A DNA stretch of 33,082 nt. Origin: a virus. A program made the translations under genes and the position numbers. The notes beneath the pieces are model-generated. The model was not told the origin of the DNA. It did no database searches and saw only the letters and a list, made by a program, of their open reading frames with translations. Of the stretch, positions 26,503 through 32,951 are shown piece after piece (within the stretch, counting starts at the first letter, position 1; each line of letters opens with the position of its first letter). The DNA lies in IMG/VR virus record IMGVR_UViG_3300051212_001202, positions 1 to 33,082 of that record; one strand, given 5' to 3'.

Positions 26503-28034
26503 TGTTTTCGTACAGCTCCCACGAAAGTGTGGCCATCAATTTTTACTCAGAGAACCAAACTTATTATGACGGTGCGAACCTTTCTCAAACGGCCGTAGAT
26601 TACTCAAAATACGGCCACACCTATGCCGAGGAGTTTGTTGGATCAACACGCAATGGTGCTTTGAATGATTCGTTGGTTGTTTCCGGCCGATCTCAGTGGG
26701 CTTCAACCCATCTAGACAGCACTCAATCGGCATCCTTCACCACGCAAAGCTATTACACCGACGCGGATGCTGCCACTGATCTTGGGGACAGTTCGCCGGT
26801 GGTGGGGACGTACCCAAAGCAAGCGGCGGCCAGCGCATCTGTTTCATCGCATAAATACACGCTTACCTCGACGCAAAGCACGGTTTTCTCAACCGTGTTT
26901 GCCACGGTTGGCACCAGTTCAATTACTGGGTCGGCTTCGGCCACAACCCAGGGAACATCCACGTATACCGCCACCGCCGCTCAGGCCGGCACGGTCTACC
27001 TTTTTGGCGATGGCGCCATGGCTCAAATCTACAACGCTGACCGTGGGTGGCTGCCGCCCACCCGGCTGGTCGGCAAGGCTTTTGCCATCACCAGTCCATC
27101 CATTTCCAATGGCCCACACCCGGCGGCCTCCATCAGCGGAGACTTTTCTTGGGTTAGCAATTTTTACAACAAGCAGACCGCTAGCACCGTCACCAACACC
27201 ATTGTGGCCAGTCCTCCAAATTTTACGTACACAAAAAACTACACCTCATCTTATGAGTATTTCGACGTGACGGAATGGACCAGCACGCAGCTGCAACCTG
27301 CTGTTTCTGCCAAAAGAAAAATTTATGCCAGCCAAGGCTATATTTTCCCGGGCGCAAGCTCCGGCGTTTTTACCTCATATAACTTAAGCCCAGCCGGGCT
27401 TTCCGCGCTTTCTCTTTTTGTCTCGGCCTTTCCCGGTATTTACTTCCCGCGGATTTTTACCACGGTGTTTGGAGGTTTTAATTTGGACGGAAGCTCCGGC
27501 CTAGCCCGCTGGGTTTACACCAATTCCGAATGGAGCCTGCAGCTGACAAAAACAAATTCGAGCACTTCGATCACCCTTTGGGGGACAATAAGTCTTTCGG
27601 GGTCAAATTCCACAGTCACGGATAACGCCACCACCTCGGTGGGCAACACCACGGCGATTTTAGGCCCAGGCATACCCATCACCCGTGACTCGGCTCATTT
27701 GATTTCCGTCAGCGTGTTCCGATCTGGTACAGCCTCCACTGGGCCTATCTACTATTTTTCAGCGCCCGGGGGCTCGTCCTTTGCGGAGGCATCCTCCAGC
27801 CGATCCGATTCGACTGCCTTTACGCTGACCGCAGGATCCCAGACTGAATCCTGGGCACCGGCTACCTTTGAAAATTCAATCCTCGGCGCCTACAAAAAGA
27901 ATTTTGGTGCCAGTTTTTCCACCGCTTCCACGACAAAAAATGACCTGGGGCTGGCCTTCACGCTTCCCTCCGTCTGGATGCACTCAAAATACAACGAGGC
28001 GGGCCGGGCTGACCCTGTTTCCGTCATTCAATGA
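26502..28034 (+). CDS. Ser/Thr-rich tail fibre-like protein, putative glycan acceptor
   Basis: The product has 510 residues from the ATG that overlaps the upstream stop. Ser and Thr together dominate; stretches such as VFATVGTSSITGSASATTQG and TNSSTSITLWGTISLSGSNS read like beta-rich receptor-binding or fibre proteins. There is no collagen-like repeat and no signal peptide. The very high hydroxyl content makes it an attractive target for O-glycosylation, and its stop overlaps the ATG of a glycosyltransferase-like gene by 4 nt. Codon use is AT-richer than in the capsid genes. Receptor binding is likely by position; the substrate role is inference. Confidence 0.65.
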   Translation: MFSYSSHESVAINFYSENQTYYDGANLSQTAVDYSKYGHTYAEEFVGSTRNGALNDSLVVSGRSQWASTHLDSTQSASFTTQSYYTDADAATDLGDSSPVVGTYPKQAAASASVSSHKYTLTSTQSTVFSTVFATVGTSSITGSASATTQGTSTYTATAAQAGTVYLFGDGAMAQIYNADRGWLPPTRLVGKAFAITSPSISNGPHPAASISGDFSWVSNFYNKQTASTVTNTIVASPPNFTYTKNYTSSYEYFDVTEWTSTQLQPAVSAKRKIYASQGYIFPGASSGVFTSYNLSPAGLSALSLFVSAFPGIYFPRIFTTVFGGFNLDGSSGLARWVYTNSEWSLQLTKTNSSTSITLWGTISLSGSNSTVTDNATTSVGNTTAILGPGIPITRDSAHLISVSVFRSGTASTGPIYYFSAPGGSSFAEASSSRSDSTAFTLTAGSQTESWAPATFENSILGAYKKNFGASFSTASTTKNDLGLAFTLPSVWMHSKYNEAGRADPVSVIQ

Positions 28035-28687
28035 TCCGCATCGGCACCTTGGCCACCCGCTCCTTTGCCTACGCGCTAGAGGCGTGCGTGCGCAAAGCAG
28101 CCCAAGCCATCACCTACGCAGGCCACCTAGGGCCGTTTTCCTGGCATTTTGTGACAGACAAGGACGCCACCGTCCGGCCGGCGGCCGATATGGCTGAAAA
28201 GCTGATCCCAGGCTGCCAGTCTATCGTCACCGAAATGGCCAGCGCCCGGGAGGACGGCCAGCCCTACAAGGAGGAGCGGCAGCTGTTGATCGCCCGCGGG
28301 CAACAGGAGCTCTTTGACCGGGCCCGGGCCGATGGTGCCGAGCTGTTTTGGTCCATGGAAAGCGACGTGCTGGCTCATGCCAAAAGCCTGCGCGTCATGC
28401 TGGACGGTCTGGCCTTTGACCATGGCTACTATGCCATCTCCAGCTGCACCTATCCCAGCCAGGGCGGGGGAGGTTTTTTGGGCGGGCGAGGGGATCCGGC
28501 CCATCCCATTGCCGAATGTTTTGAGGAAAGCGAGAGGCAAGTGCCCGAGGAGCTGGCCCGCCAGCATAAGAATCTGAAAAAAGAATTTGGCGAGCTGAAG
28601 GCTCCGCCTTCCGCCGCCTTGCAAGCCCGGGCCGAGGAGATCCGGGAGAAGCTGAAAGCCTGCCCGCCCAAAGGGGAACGTCTTTGA
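28031..28687 (+). CDS. Glycosyltransferase-like protein, first frame
   Basis: The product has 218 residues from the ATG coupled to the Ser/Thr-rich gene (ATGA). It has a Rossmann-like start (IRIGTLATRSFAYALEACVR) and GAELFWSMESDVLAHAKSLR, where E110-S-D112 would serve as the metal/nucleotide-sugar DxD-type site of a GT-A fold. The next block, GYYAISSCTYPSQGGGGFL, looks like the conserved acceptor loop. The frame then stops at CTT-TGA (28682-28687), in the middle of what reads as one domain, and the missing half lies in the +1 frame. A truncated protein of this length is unlikely to be active on its own. See the frameshift site entry. Confidence 0.65.
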   Translation: MIRIGTLATRSFAYALEACVRKAAQAITYAGHLGPFSWHFVTDKDATVRPAADMAEKLIPGCQSIVTEMASAREDGQPYKEERQLLIARGQQELFDRARADGAELFWSMESDVLAHAKSLRVMLDGLAFDHGYYAISSCTYPSQGGGGFLGGRGDPAHPIAECFEESERQVPEELARQHKNLKKEFGELKAPPSAALQARAEEIREKLKACPPKGERL

Positions 28688-28688
28688 G
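28671..28688 (+). other. Candidate +1 programmed frameshift site
   Basis: AAGGGG (28671-28676), a possible internal Shine-Dalgarno sequence, stands five bases before CTT-TGA-G. This is the layout of the prfB +1 site, where a leucyl tRNA slips from CUU to UUU at a slow UGA stop; prfB has three bases between the two elements. A one-base error in the G run would also explain the data. Confidence 0.45.
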
Positions 28689-29072
28689 CTCAACGCCAAA
28701 AAGTGGCGGCGGCGTGGGTGGCTAGATAACGCCTACCCGGCCATCGGCATCGGGGCCATGCTGCCCAGCGACTGGTGCGGGCTGGGCTGCACCCTGCTCT
28801 CCAGAAAAGCCTTGGCCTTGGCGGATTTTTACGGATACGACGGCAAGGGCACCCAGGATCTTTTTCTGTGCTGGCAGCGCTGGTGGCCCAACGGGTGCCG
28901 GATTAACGTCATCCCGCACGCTCCCTGCGATCATGTGATCCGGCCGCGGGAGGGAACCACGGAGGGGCACGTTCACTGCTACGCCTACCACGAACCGCTG
29001 GGGGAGGCGCAAGGGCACCTGCGGGTGCGGCATTTTCCTTGGGCATCTTTGACACGCCCTCCTTCGCCGTAA
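28686..29072 (+). CDS. Glycosyltransferase-like protein, second frame
   Basis: This is the continuation of the 28031 gene in the +1 frame. From GAG at 28686 it reads ELNAKKWRRRGWLDNAYPAI, then GAMLPSDWCGLGCTLLSRKA and YDGKGTQDLFLCWQRWWPNG. The WCGLGCTLLSRKAL and GTQDLFL pieces look like the conserved C-terminal half of a GT-A-type transferase. Joined to the first part the protein would be about 346 residues. An ATG at 28758 could make a separate fragment but would drop the conserved start of this half. It ends 4 nt before the next gene. Confidence 0.6.
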   Translation, partial: ELNAKKWRRRGWLDNAYPAIGIGAMLPSDWCGLGCTLLSRKALALADFYGYDGKGTQDLFLCWQRWWPNGCRINVIPHAPCDHVIRPREGTTEGHVHCYAYHEPLGEAQGHLRVRHFPWASLTRPPSP

Positions 29073-29076
29073 CCCC

Positions 29077-29418
29077 ATGCCCGCACCCACCTACAACATC
29101 ACGATCGAGCAGGGGGCGGACTGGACCCGGGATCTTTTCCTCACTACCGCCACCCAGGGAACGATCGACGTCTCCGGCCGGACCTTCAAGGCCGAGATCC
29201 GCCAGTACCCCAGCGGAACGGTTGCGACCGCCATCAACTGCTCCGTCATCTCGGCCGCCGGCGGGCAGGTGCGGATGAGCGTGACCAGCGCGGCCAGTCT
29301 GCTCGTCCCCACCGCCGGGGCAAAGTGGGATCTGTTCATGGTGACCAGCGCCGGCGTCTCCACCCGCCTATTGCAGGGATCTGTGGCTCTCAGCCCCAGG
29401 ATCACGGTGACATCTTAA
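29077..29418 (+). CDS. Small beta-rich tail protein
   Basis: The product is 113 residues. APTYNITIEQGADWTRDLFL and VSGRTFKAEIRQYPSG show an immunoglobulin-like or BppU-like beta sandwich pattern that is frequent in small tail-fibre support proteins of siphoviruses. TTGACA occurs 28 nt before its ATG, farther than at the other six sites. The stop codon TAA is the first unit of a hexamer repeat. The role in the tail tip is by position. Confidence 0.6.
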   Translation: MPAPTYNITIEQGADWTRDLFLTTATQGTIDVSGRTFKAEIRQYPSGTVATAINCSVISAAGGQVRMSVTSAASLLVPTAGAKWDLFMVTSAGVSTRLLQGSVALSPRITVTS

Positions 29419-29439
29419 ACGTAAACGTAAACCTAAACG
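29416..29439 (+). repeat. TAAACG tandem hexamer
   Basis: TAAACG, TAAACG, TAAACC, TAAACG run head to tail over 24 bases, starting at the stop codon of the upstream gene and ending 9 nt before the next ATG. There is no Shine-Dalgarno sequence; an A-rich leader may take its place. Confidence 0.6.
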
Positions 29440-29448
29440 AAAAACACC

Positions 29449-30441
29449 ATGTCTGATATTTATCTTTCCTTAACCGAAACCCCGTCCGTGGTGACGCTAT
29501 CCCAGCCGGTCATCAGCGGTGCCTTGTCCTCCACCGTCACCGTGGCCAACACCGTCACCGTGGCGCTGGACGCAAACAGCCTTTCCGCCCTGGAGAACGT
29601 GACGGTGACCGTGGGTGCGGCGGTATCGGTTTCAAATTTTCCAGTCACGCAAGTGGTGTCTGGAACCGTTACGGCTAACACCGGCCTAAGCCAGCCGCTG
29701 ACCGATGCCCAGCTACGAGCCGCCGCAGTTTCTGTCAGCCTTGCGACACTTCCAGCTTCCACCGTTACGGTGTCCAACTCTACTGGGTTATCTGATGCAG
29801 TAATTTCCGGCCTGCAAAATGCTTTCGGAAATAGCGGAACAATCAAGGTGGATATTCGCACCCCAGATGGATCGGTTTTGGACGGAGAGGCATCCGTGCC
29901 AGTACAGGGAACCGTGGACATCGGCTCTCTCCCAGCCATCTCCGGCACGGTCACGGCAAATGTTCCGCTATCTGTAGATAGCTGGAATGCGGTTACTGGA
30001 TTAAGGGTTTTAGGCACAGCAATAAATAGTTCGCATAGAATACAGGGACTTCAAGTGGGTACAATAAACAGTGCTATATTTGAAGAAGGAGGAGCGATTC
30101 CGATTTGCGGAATGAAATCAGATGGTAGCACGTTTGCCTTAACCTCCGTCACCGTGGGTGCCATGCCATCCGGCGCACTGACCACCCGCTTCGGCTCGGT
30201 CACGACTGCATCTGTCGCCCAGTTAACGGGAGCGGTTACAAACTCCTCCCGCAAATATCTCCTTGTGCAAAACATTGCCACTAGCACCGTGACGATTGGG
30301 ATCGGCTTTGCCCCCACCACCACCCAGGGCATCCAGCTGACGGCCGGGGCCGGACTGACCTTCGATGCGTTTTGCCCGACCGGCGGGGTCTGGTGGCTGT
30401 CGTCCACCACGGGATCGAATTTTTCGATCTTGGAAGGGTAG
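29449..30441 (+). CDS. Tail fibre protein
   Basis: The product has 330 residues. The N-terminal half is Val/Thr/Ser-rich beta repeats (GALSSTVTVANTVTVALDAN). It contains SQPLTDAQLRAAAVSVSLAT, a motif widespread in phage fibre proteins, and repeats like VSGTVTANTG and ISGTVTANVP. The C-terminal part (residues about 215-330) is a globular, Gly/Thr-rich domain, likely the surface-contacting or trimerising end. It follows the beta-sandwich protein and precedes another fibre gene. Confidence 0.7.
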   Translation: MSDIYLSLTETPSVVTLSQPVISGALSSTVTVANTVTVALDANSLSALENVTVTVGAAVSVSNFPVTQVVSGTVTANTGLSQPLTDAQLRAAAVSVSLATLPASTVTVSNSTGLSDAVISGLQNAFGNSGTIKVDIRTPDGSVLDGEASVPVQGTVDIGSLPAISGTVTANVPLSVDSWNAVTGLRVLGTAINSSHRIQGLQVGTINSAIFEEGGAIPICGMKSDGSTFALTSVTVGAMPSGALTTRFGSVTTASVAQLTGAVTNSSRKYLLVQNIATSTVTIGIGFAPTTTQGIQLTAGAGLTFDAFCPTGGVWWLSSTTGSNFSILEG

Positions 30442-30444
30442 ACC

Positions 30445-31131
30445 ATGGGATTCTTTGGAGGAGGCGGGGCGGCTCCCGCAAATATGGGCGGGGCGACAAG
30501 TTCAGTTGCAGGCACGGCGGGCTTGGTTCCTGCTCCGGCGGCGGGAAACAGCACAAGGGTCTTGATTAGCGATGCGACTTTTCGAGATCCGCCTCTTGTT
30601 CCTTCATATAAAGTTACATCATCAGTTTTTTTGGTTCCTCGTCTTTTTCAGTCTAGCACAGGCAACGTGGCTCAAGTTGCAAGAGTTCGATATTTTTCAA
30701 TAGGATTTCTACCTTCTGATGGAGAAATAAACACAATCGCATACCGCACGGGTGGGGCTCCGGCTTCTTCAATTAATGTCCATGTAGCTATCTGGAAAGT
30801 GGCAAGCGACGGGCTGCCCGGCGATTATGTTGGAGGTGCTGTGATTGCCTCTGGAACTACAGGCAATACAGACATCAGCGCATCGCTTTCGCCATCGCTT
30901 TCTGTAGAGCGCGGCTTTTATTATTTTTCAGTAACACCAGAAAGTCTGTTAAATTCATTTTCTGGGCTGTCGGCAAGAGGAGCGGAGGCAATGTTTTTTG
31001 GAAACATCACAACTATTGCTGGAGCCGGAAGAATCCCGAAATACACGGCAACGACATACAACCAGACAACTCATGAAACATTTTCTTTTACAACTGACAC
31101 GACTCCAGCCGTAGGTGTGAGGTATGCTTAA
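30445..31131 (+). CDS. Tail fibre or spike protein
   Basis: The product has 228 residues with AAGGG before the ATG. It begins GFFGGGGAAPANMGGATSSV and carries GTAGLVPAPAAGNSTRVLIS, a segment common to phage and prophage fibre proteins where it precedes a receptor-binding head. The rest (residues 60-228) is Ser- and aromatic-rich and encoded by markedly AT-rich DNA, while the first 50 codons are GC-rich. That break fits a recent exchange of the binding domain onto a conserved shaft. It overlaps the next gene by 8 nt. Confidence 0.7.
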   Translation: MGFFGGGGAAPANMGGATSSVAGTAGLVPAPAAGNSTRVLISDATFRDPPLVPSYKVTSSVFLVPRLFQSSTGNVAQVARVRYFSIGFLPSDGEINTIAYRTGGAPASSINVHVAIWKVASDGLPGDYVGGAVIASGTTGNTDISASLSPSLSVERGFYYFSVTPESLLNSFSGLSARGAEAMFFGNITTIAGAGRIPKYTATTYNQTTHETFSFTTDTTPAVGVRYA

Positions 31132-31456
31132 AATGGGGAGCAAAAACTATCACAAAAACTTAGATGGTTCTTATTTATTTACAGACACTAGAACTATAGA
31201 ACAGGCTCAAGAGGAAAATCTTGCACGCATCCGGGAGCTAATCACGGACAAGATTCTTGAGGCTGGATACGATGAAGTCTGGCAACGCAACGCGGCTCTG
31301 GGCGTAATTTCACAGGACGAGGTGGAGGCTGGCAGAGCTTTTATCGCAAGCCTTCGATCCGCCTACCACGACTACAAGGCGAGGCTCTTGGCCAGCACAA
31401 GGGACGAGGCCGATGCCGTCCGCTTCCTCGCCCCGCCCGTGCCGTCCGGCCTGTGA
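31124..31456 (+). CDS. Tail fibre accessory/assembly protein candidate
   Basis: The product has 110 residues. It begins in the end of the fibre gene (8-nt overlap) and keeps the AT-rich base composition for its first third, then returns to GC-rich. It is helical and soluble (IEQAQEENLARIRELITDKI), with a Pro-rich end. Small helical proteins coded after fibre genes often assist fibre folding. That is inferred from context; no family signature is clear. Confidence 0.55.
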   Translation: MLKMGSKNYHKNLDGSYLFTDTRTIEQAQEENLARIRELITDKILEAGYDEVWQRNAALGVISQDEVEAGRAFIASLRSAYHDYKARLLASTRDEADAVRFLAPPVPSGL

Positions 31457-31459
31457 CCT

Positions 31460-31600
31460 ATGGCCGCCGCCTACACCTACGGCGATTTTCTCGCCGCGCT
31501 TGAGTATCTGGAGGCCGAGGGCTACATCGAGCGCTTCTTTGACGAGACCGGGGCGGAGTGCGTCCGTATCTGTGAGGGCGCAGAGGAGTGCGAGGTGTGA
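31460..31600 (+). CDS. 46-residue acidic protein
   Basis: ATG three bases after the previous stop, ending with GTGA overlap onto the next gene. The product (AAAYTYGDFLAALEYLEAEG then YIERFFDETGAECVRICEGA) is a very acidic helix pair with three cysteines near the end. No recognised family. Support comes from close packing in the operon. Confidence 0.5.
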   Translation: MAAAYTYGDFLAALEYLEAEGYIERFFDETGAECVRICEGAEECEV

Positions 31601-31821
31601 GTGATTCCGATATCCTGACCGAGCTCCGCATCGCCGTGGCGAGGATTGAGCAGCGCCAGATCCATATCCTGGAATTATTTGAGGACCACAAGGGCAAGAT
31701 GAAGGCCCTCGAGAGCGAGGCCGGTACGATCAAGGGCCGGGTCTGGCTCGTCTCCACCATCGTTTTCGGGGTGTTGGCGGCCGCCTGGGAGATCATTAAG
31801 AACAGACTCCTCGGCCATTGA
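31597..31821 (+). CDS. Coiled-coil membrane protein, holin-associated candidate
   Basis: The product has 74 residues from a GTG overlapping the stop before it. Residues 5-45 form a heptad helix (LTELRIAVARIEQRQIHILE), and residues about 48-68 one membrane segment (VWLVSTIVFGVLAAAWEII). A coiled coil with a C-terminal anchor matches the layout of XhlA/hemolysin-type lysis accessory proteins. It opens the lysis cassette. It could act as a holin regulator or a second holin. Confidence 0.65.
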   Translation: MSDSDILTELRIAVARIEQRQIHILELFEDHKGKMKALESEAGTIKGRVWLVSTIVFGVLAAAWEIIKNRLLGH

Positions 31822-31828
31822 TCCTTTC

Positions 31829-31856
31829 TTAATTCCTTAACCCCTTAATCCCTAAC
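31829..31856 (+). repeat. TTAAYYCC octamer repeat in the lysis leader
   Basis: TTAATTCC, TTAACCCC, TTAATCCC and a partial TAAC stand head to tail in the 59-nt gap before the holin candidate. No Shine-Dalgarno sequence is present there. Confidence 0.5.
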
Positions 31857-31861
31857 TGCCT

Positions 31862-31867
31862 TTGACA
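31862..31867 (+). promoter_or_regulatory. TTGACA motif 19 nt before start of 31881
   Basis: TTTGACA before the ATG at 31881, which lacks a Shine-Dalgarno sequence. No -10 box. One of six at this spacing. Confidence 0.4.
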
Positions 31868-31880
31868 TGCCGACCACGGC

Positions 31881-32045
31881 ATGGAAATCATCACCCATAT
31901 CCTTAACAACTGGCAGAGCTACATCGGCGTGCTGGCGACCGTGCTGGGTGCGGCCATTGCCGTCGCCACCCTGATCCCCGGGGACGAGCCGGAGCGGACG
32001 CTCCAGAAGATCGTCGATTTTATTTCGCAAATCTCCCGCAAATAA
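31881..32045 (+). CDS. Holin candidate
   Basis: The product is 54 residues. It has one hydrophobic segment (about residues 13-33, SYIGVLATVLGAAIAVATLI) and a polar, charged end (DEPERTLQKIVDFISQISRK). Small size, one span and location between a coiled-coil membrane protein and the spanin genes suit a class III-type holin or a pinholin, which triggers lysis timing by forming membrane lesions. No family signature confirms it. A motif TTTGACA and no Shine-Dalgarno sequence precede it. Confidence 0.6.
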   Translation: MEIITHILNNWQSYIGVLATVLGAAIAVATLIPGDEPERTLQKIVDFISQISRK

Positions 32046-32054
32046 GGGGAGGGG

Positions 32055-32231
32055 ATGATCACAGGTGCCCTTACCGTCCTCGGCACCCTTTTGGCGCTGG
32101 TTCTTTGGTGGCTCCAGAACCGCGGGAAAAACCGGCACGAATATCGGGACGCCATCATTGAGGCCGAGCGGCGCAAGCGGGATCAGAAAATCGATTCGTG
32201 GTGGACTAAGCGGCCTTCTGCTGGCTCTTAG
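32055..32231 (+). CDS. Inner-membrane spanin (Rz-like)
   Basis: The product is 58 residues with a strong ribosome site (GGGGAGGGG). An N-terminal membrane anchor (ITGALTVLGTLLALVLWWLQ) is followed by a charged helix (EYRDAIIEAERRKRDQKIDS). That is the topology of an i-spanin, although short. Its 3' end overlaps, in another frame, the signal region of a lipoprotein that would be the o-spanin partner, the classic nested Rz/Rz1 arrangement. The pair fuses inner and outer membranes at the end of lysis and implies a Gram-negative host. Confidence 0.65.
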   Translation: MITGALTVLGTLLALVLWWLQNRGKNRHEYRDAIIEAERRKRDQKIDSWWTKRPSAGS

Positions 32232-32445
32232 CCTTGCCGGCTGTGCCACGGTCACGCCGATTGCGGACGGCCCGCCTCCGCGCCCGGAAACGATCGAGGC
32301 GCTCATCTACGATTGGGATAAAATCGAAAGAAAAGAAGGCCCCGCTCCGGCCGCTTACCGCGACCAGTACGTCGCCGCGCTTAAGGCGCTATCTTCTAGC
32401 CTGGCTGAAACAGAGCGCTGGCGTCACCGGGCCGAAAGCAAATGA
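32194..32445 (+). CDS. Outer-membrane spanin lipoprotein (Rz1-like)
   Basis: The frame contains GLLLALSLAGC followed by ATVTPIADGPPPRP: a lipobox LAGC and a proline-rich start of the mature chain, as in Rz1. It is about 83 residues if translation begins at ATT 32194, or 87 from ATC 32182. No ATG, GTG or TTG lies at the right place; the nearest GTG in frame (32065) would put 52 residues ahead of the signal. Translation may be coupled to Rz with a near-cognate start. The stop overlaps the endolysin ATG by 4 nt. Confidence 0.65.
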   Translation: MRGGLSGLLLALSLAGCATVTPIADGPPPRPETIEALIYDWDKIERKEGPAPAAYRDQYVAALKALSSSLAETERWRHRAESK

Positions 32446-32951
32446 CCTGGCGGCAGATCGTTGACCGCAGCGAGGCACACATCGCCAAGCTGGCTCCGGG
32501 ATTCCGGGAGCGGGTGGCCAAGTGGTATCAAGAGCTGACGGCCAAACGGATCCCGGTGCTGATCTACTGCTCCGTCAGGACACCGGCGGAACAGGATGAG
32601 CTATTCAAGAAGCGGCCCAAGGTGACCAATGCCAAGGGCACGCCCGTGGCGCAGTCGTTCCACTGCTACGCCCGAGCGATCGATGCGGTGCCCGCAAGCC
32701 GTAACAGCGCCGGCGAGTACCTAGCCGCGTGGGAGGACACGACCACCTATGAAATTATGAGGAACATAGGCGAGAAGCACGGCCTGCGCTGGCTATCCTG
32801 GGAGCTGCCCCACTTTGAGGACGCTACATTCAAGGACTGGCGGGCCTTGGCCGGCGTGGCCACATCCGCGCCACAAAATTCCATGGCCGTTCGTAAATCT
32901 TCCCGCCTTCCACCTTCCACCTCCCGCAAGGTTTCGCTGCGCAAGCCATGA
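32442..32951 (+). CDS. Endolysin, M15-type L-Ala-D-Glu/D-Ala peptidase
   Basis: The product has 169 residues, ATGA-coupled to the lipoprotein. YCSVRTPAEQDELFKK, then SFHCYARAIDAVP (H and D of the SxHxxGxAxD motif, with Ala in place of the Gly) and the C-terminal LSWELPHFED supply the zinc ligands of VanY/Ply-type peptidases. It cuts the peptide stems of murein. There is no signal peptide, so it depends on the holin. The last 30 residues are basic and Ser-rich (RKSSRLPPSTSRKVSLRK) and cross into the repeated end. The stop overlaps the start of the gene at 27 on the circle. Confidence 0.85.
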   Translation: MTWRQIVDRSEAHIAKLAPGFRERVAKWYQELTAKRIPVLIYCSVRTPAEQDELFKKRPKVTNAKGTPVAQSFHCYARAIDAVPASRNSAGEYLAAWEDTTTYEIMRNIGEKHGLRWLSWELPHFEDATFKDWRALAGVATSAPQNSMAVRKSSRLPPSTSRKVSLRKP

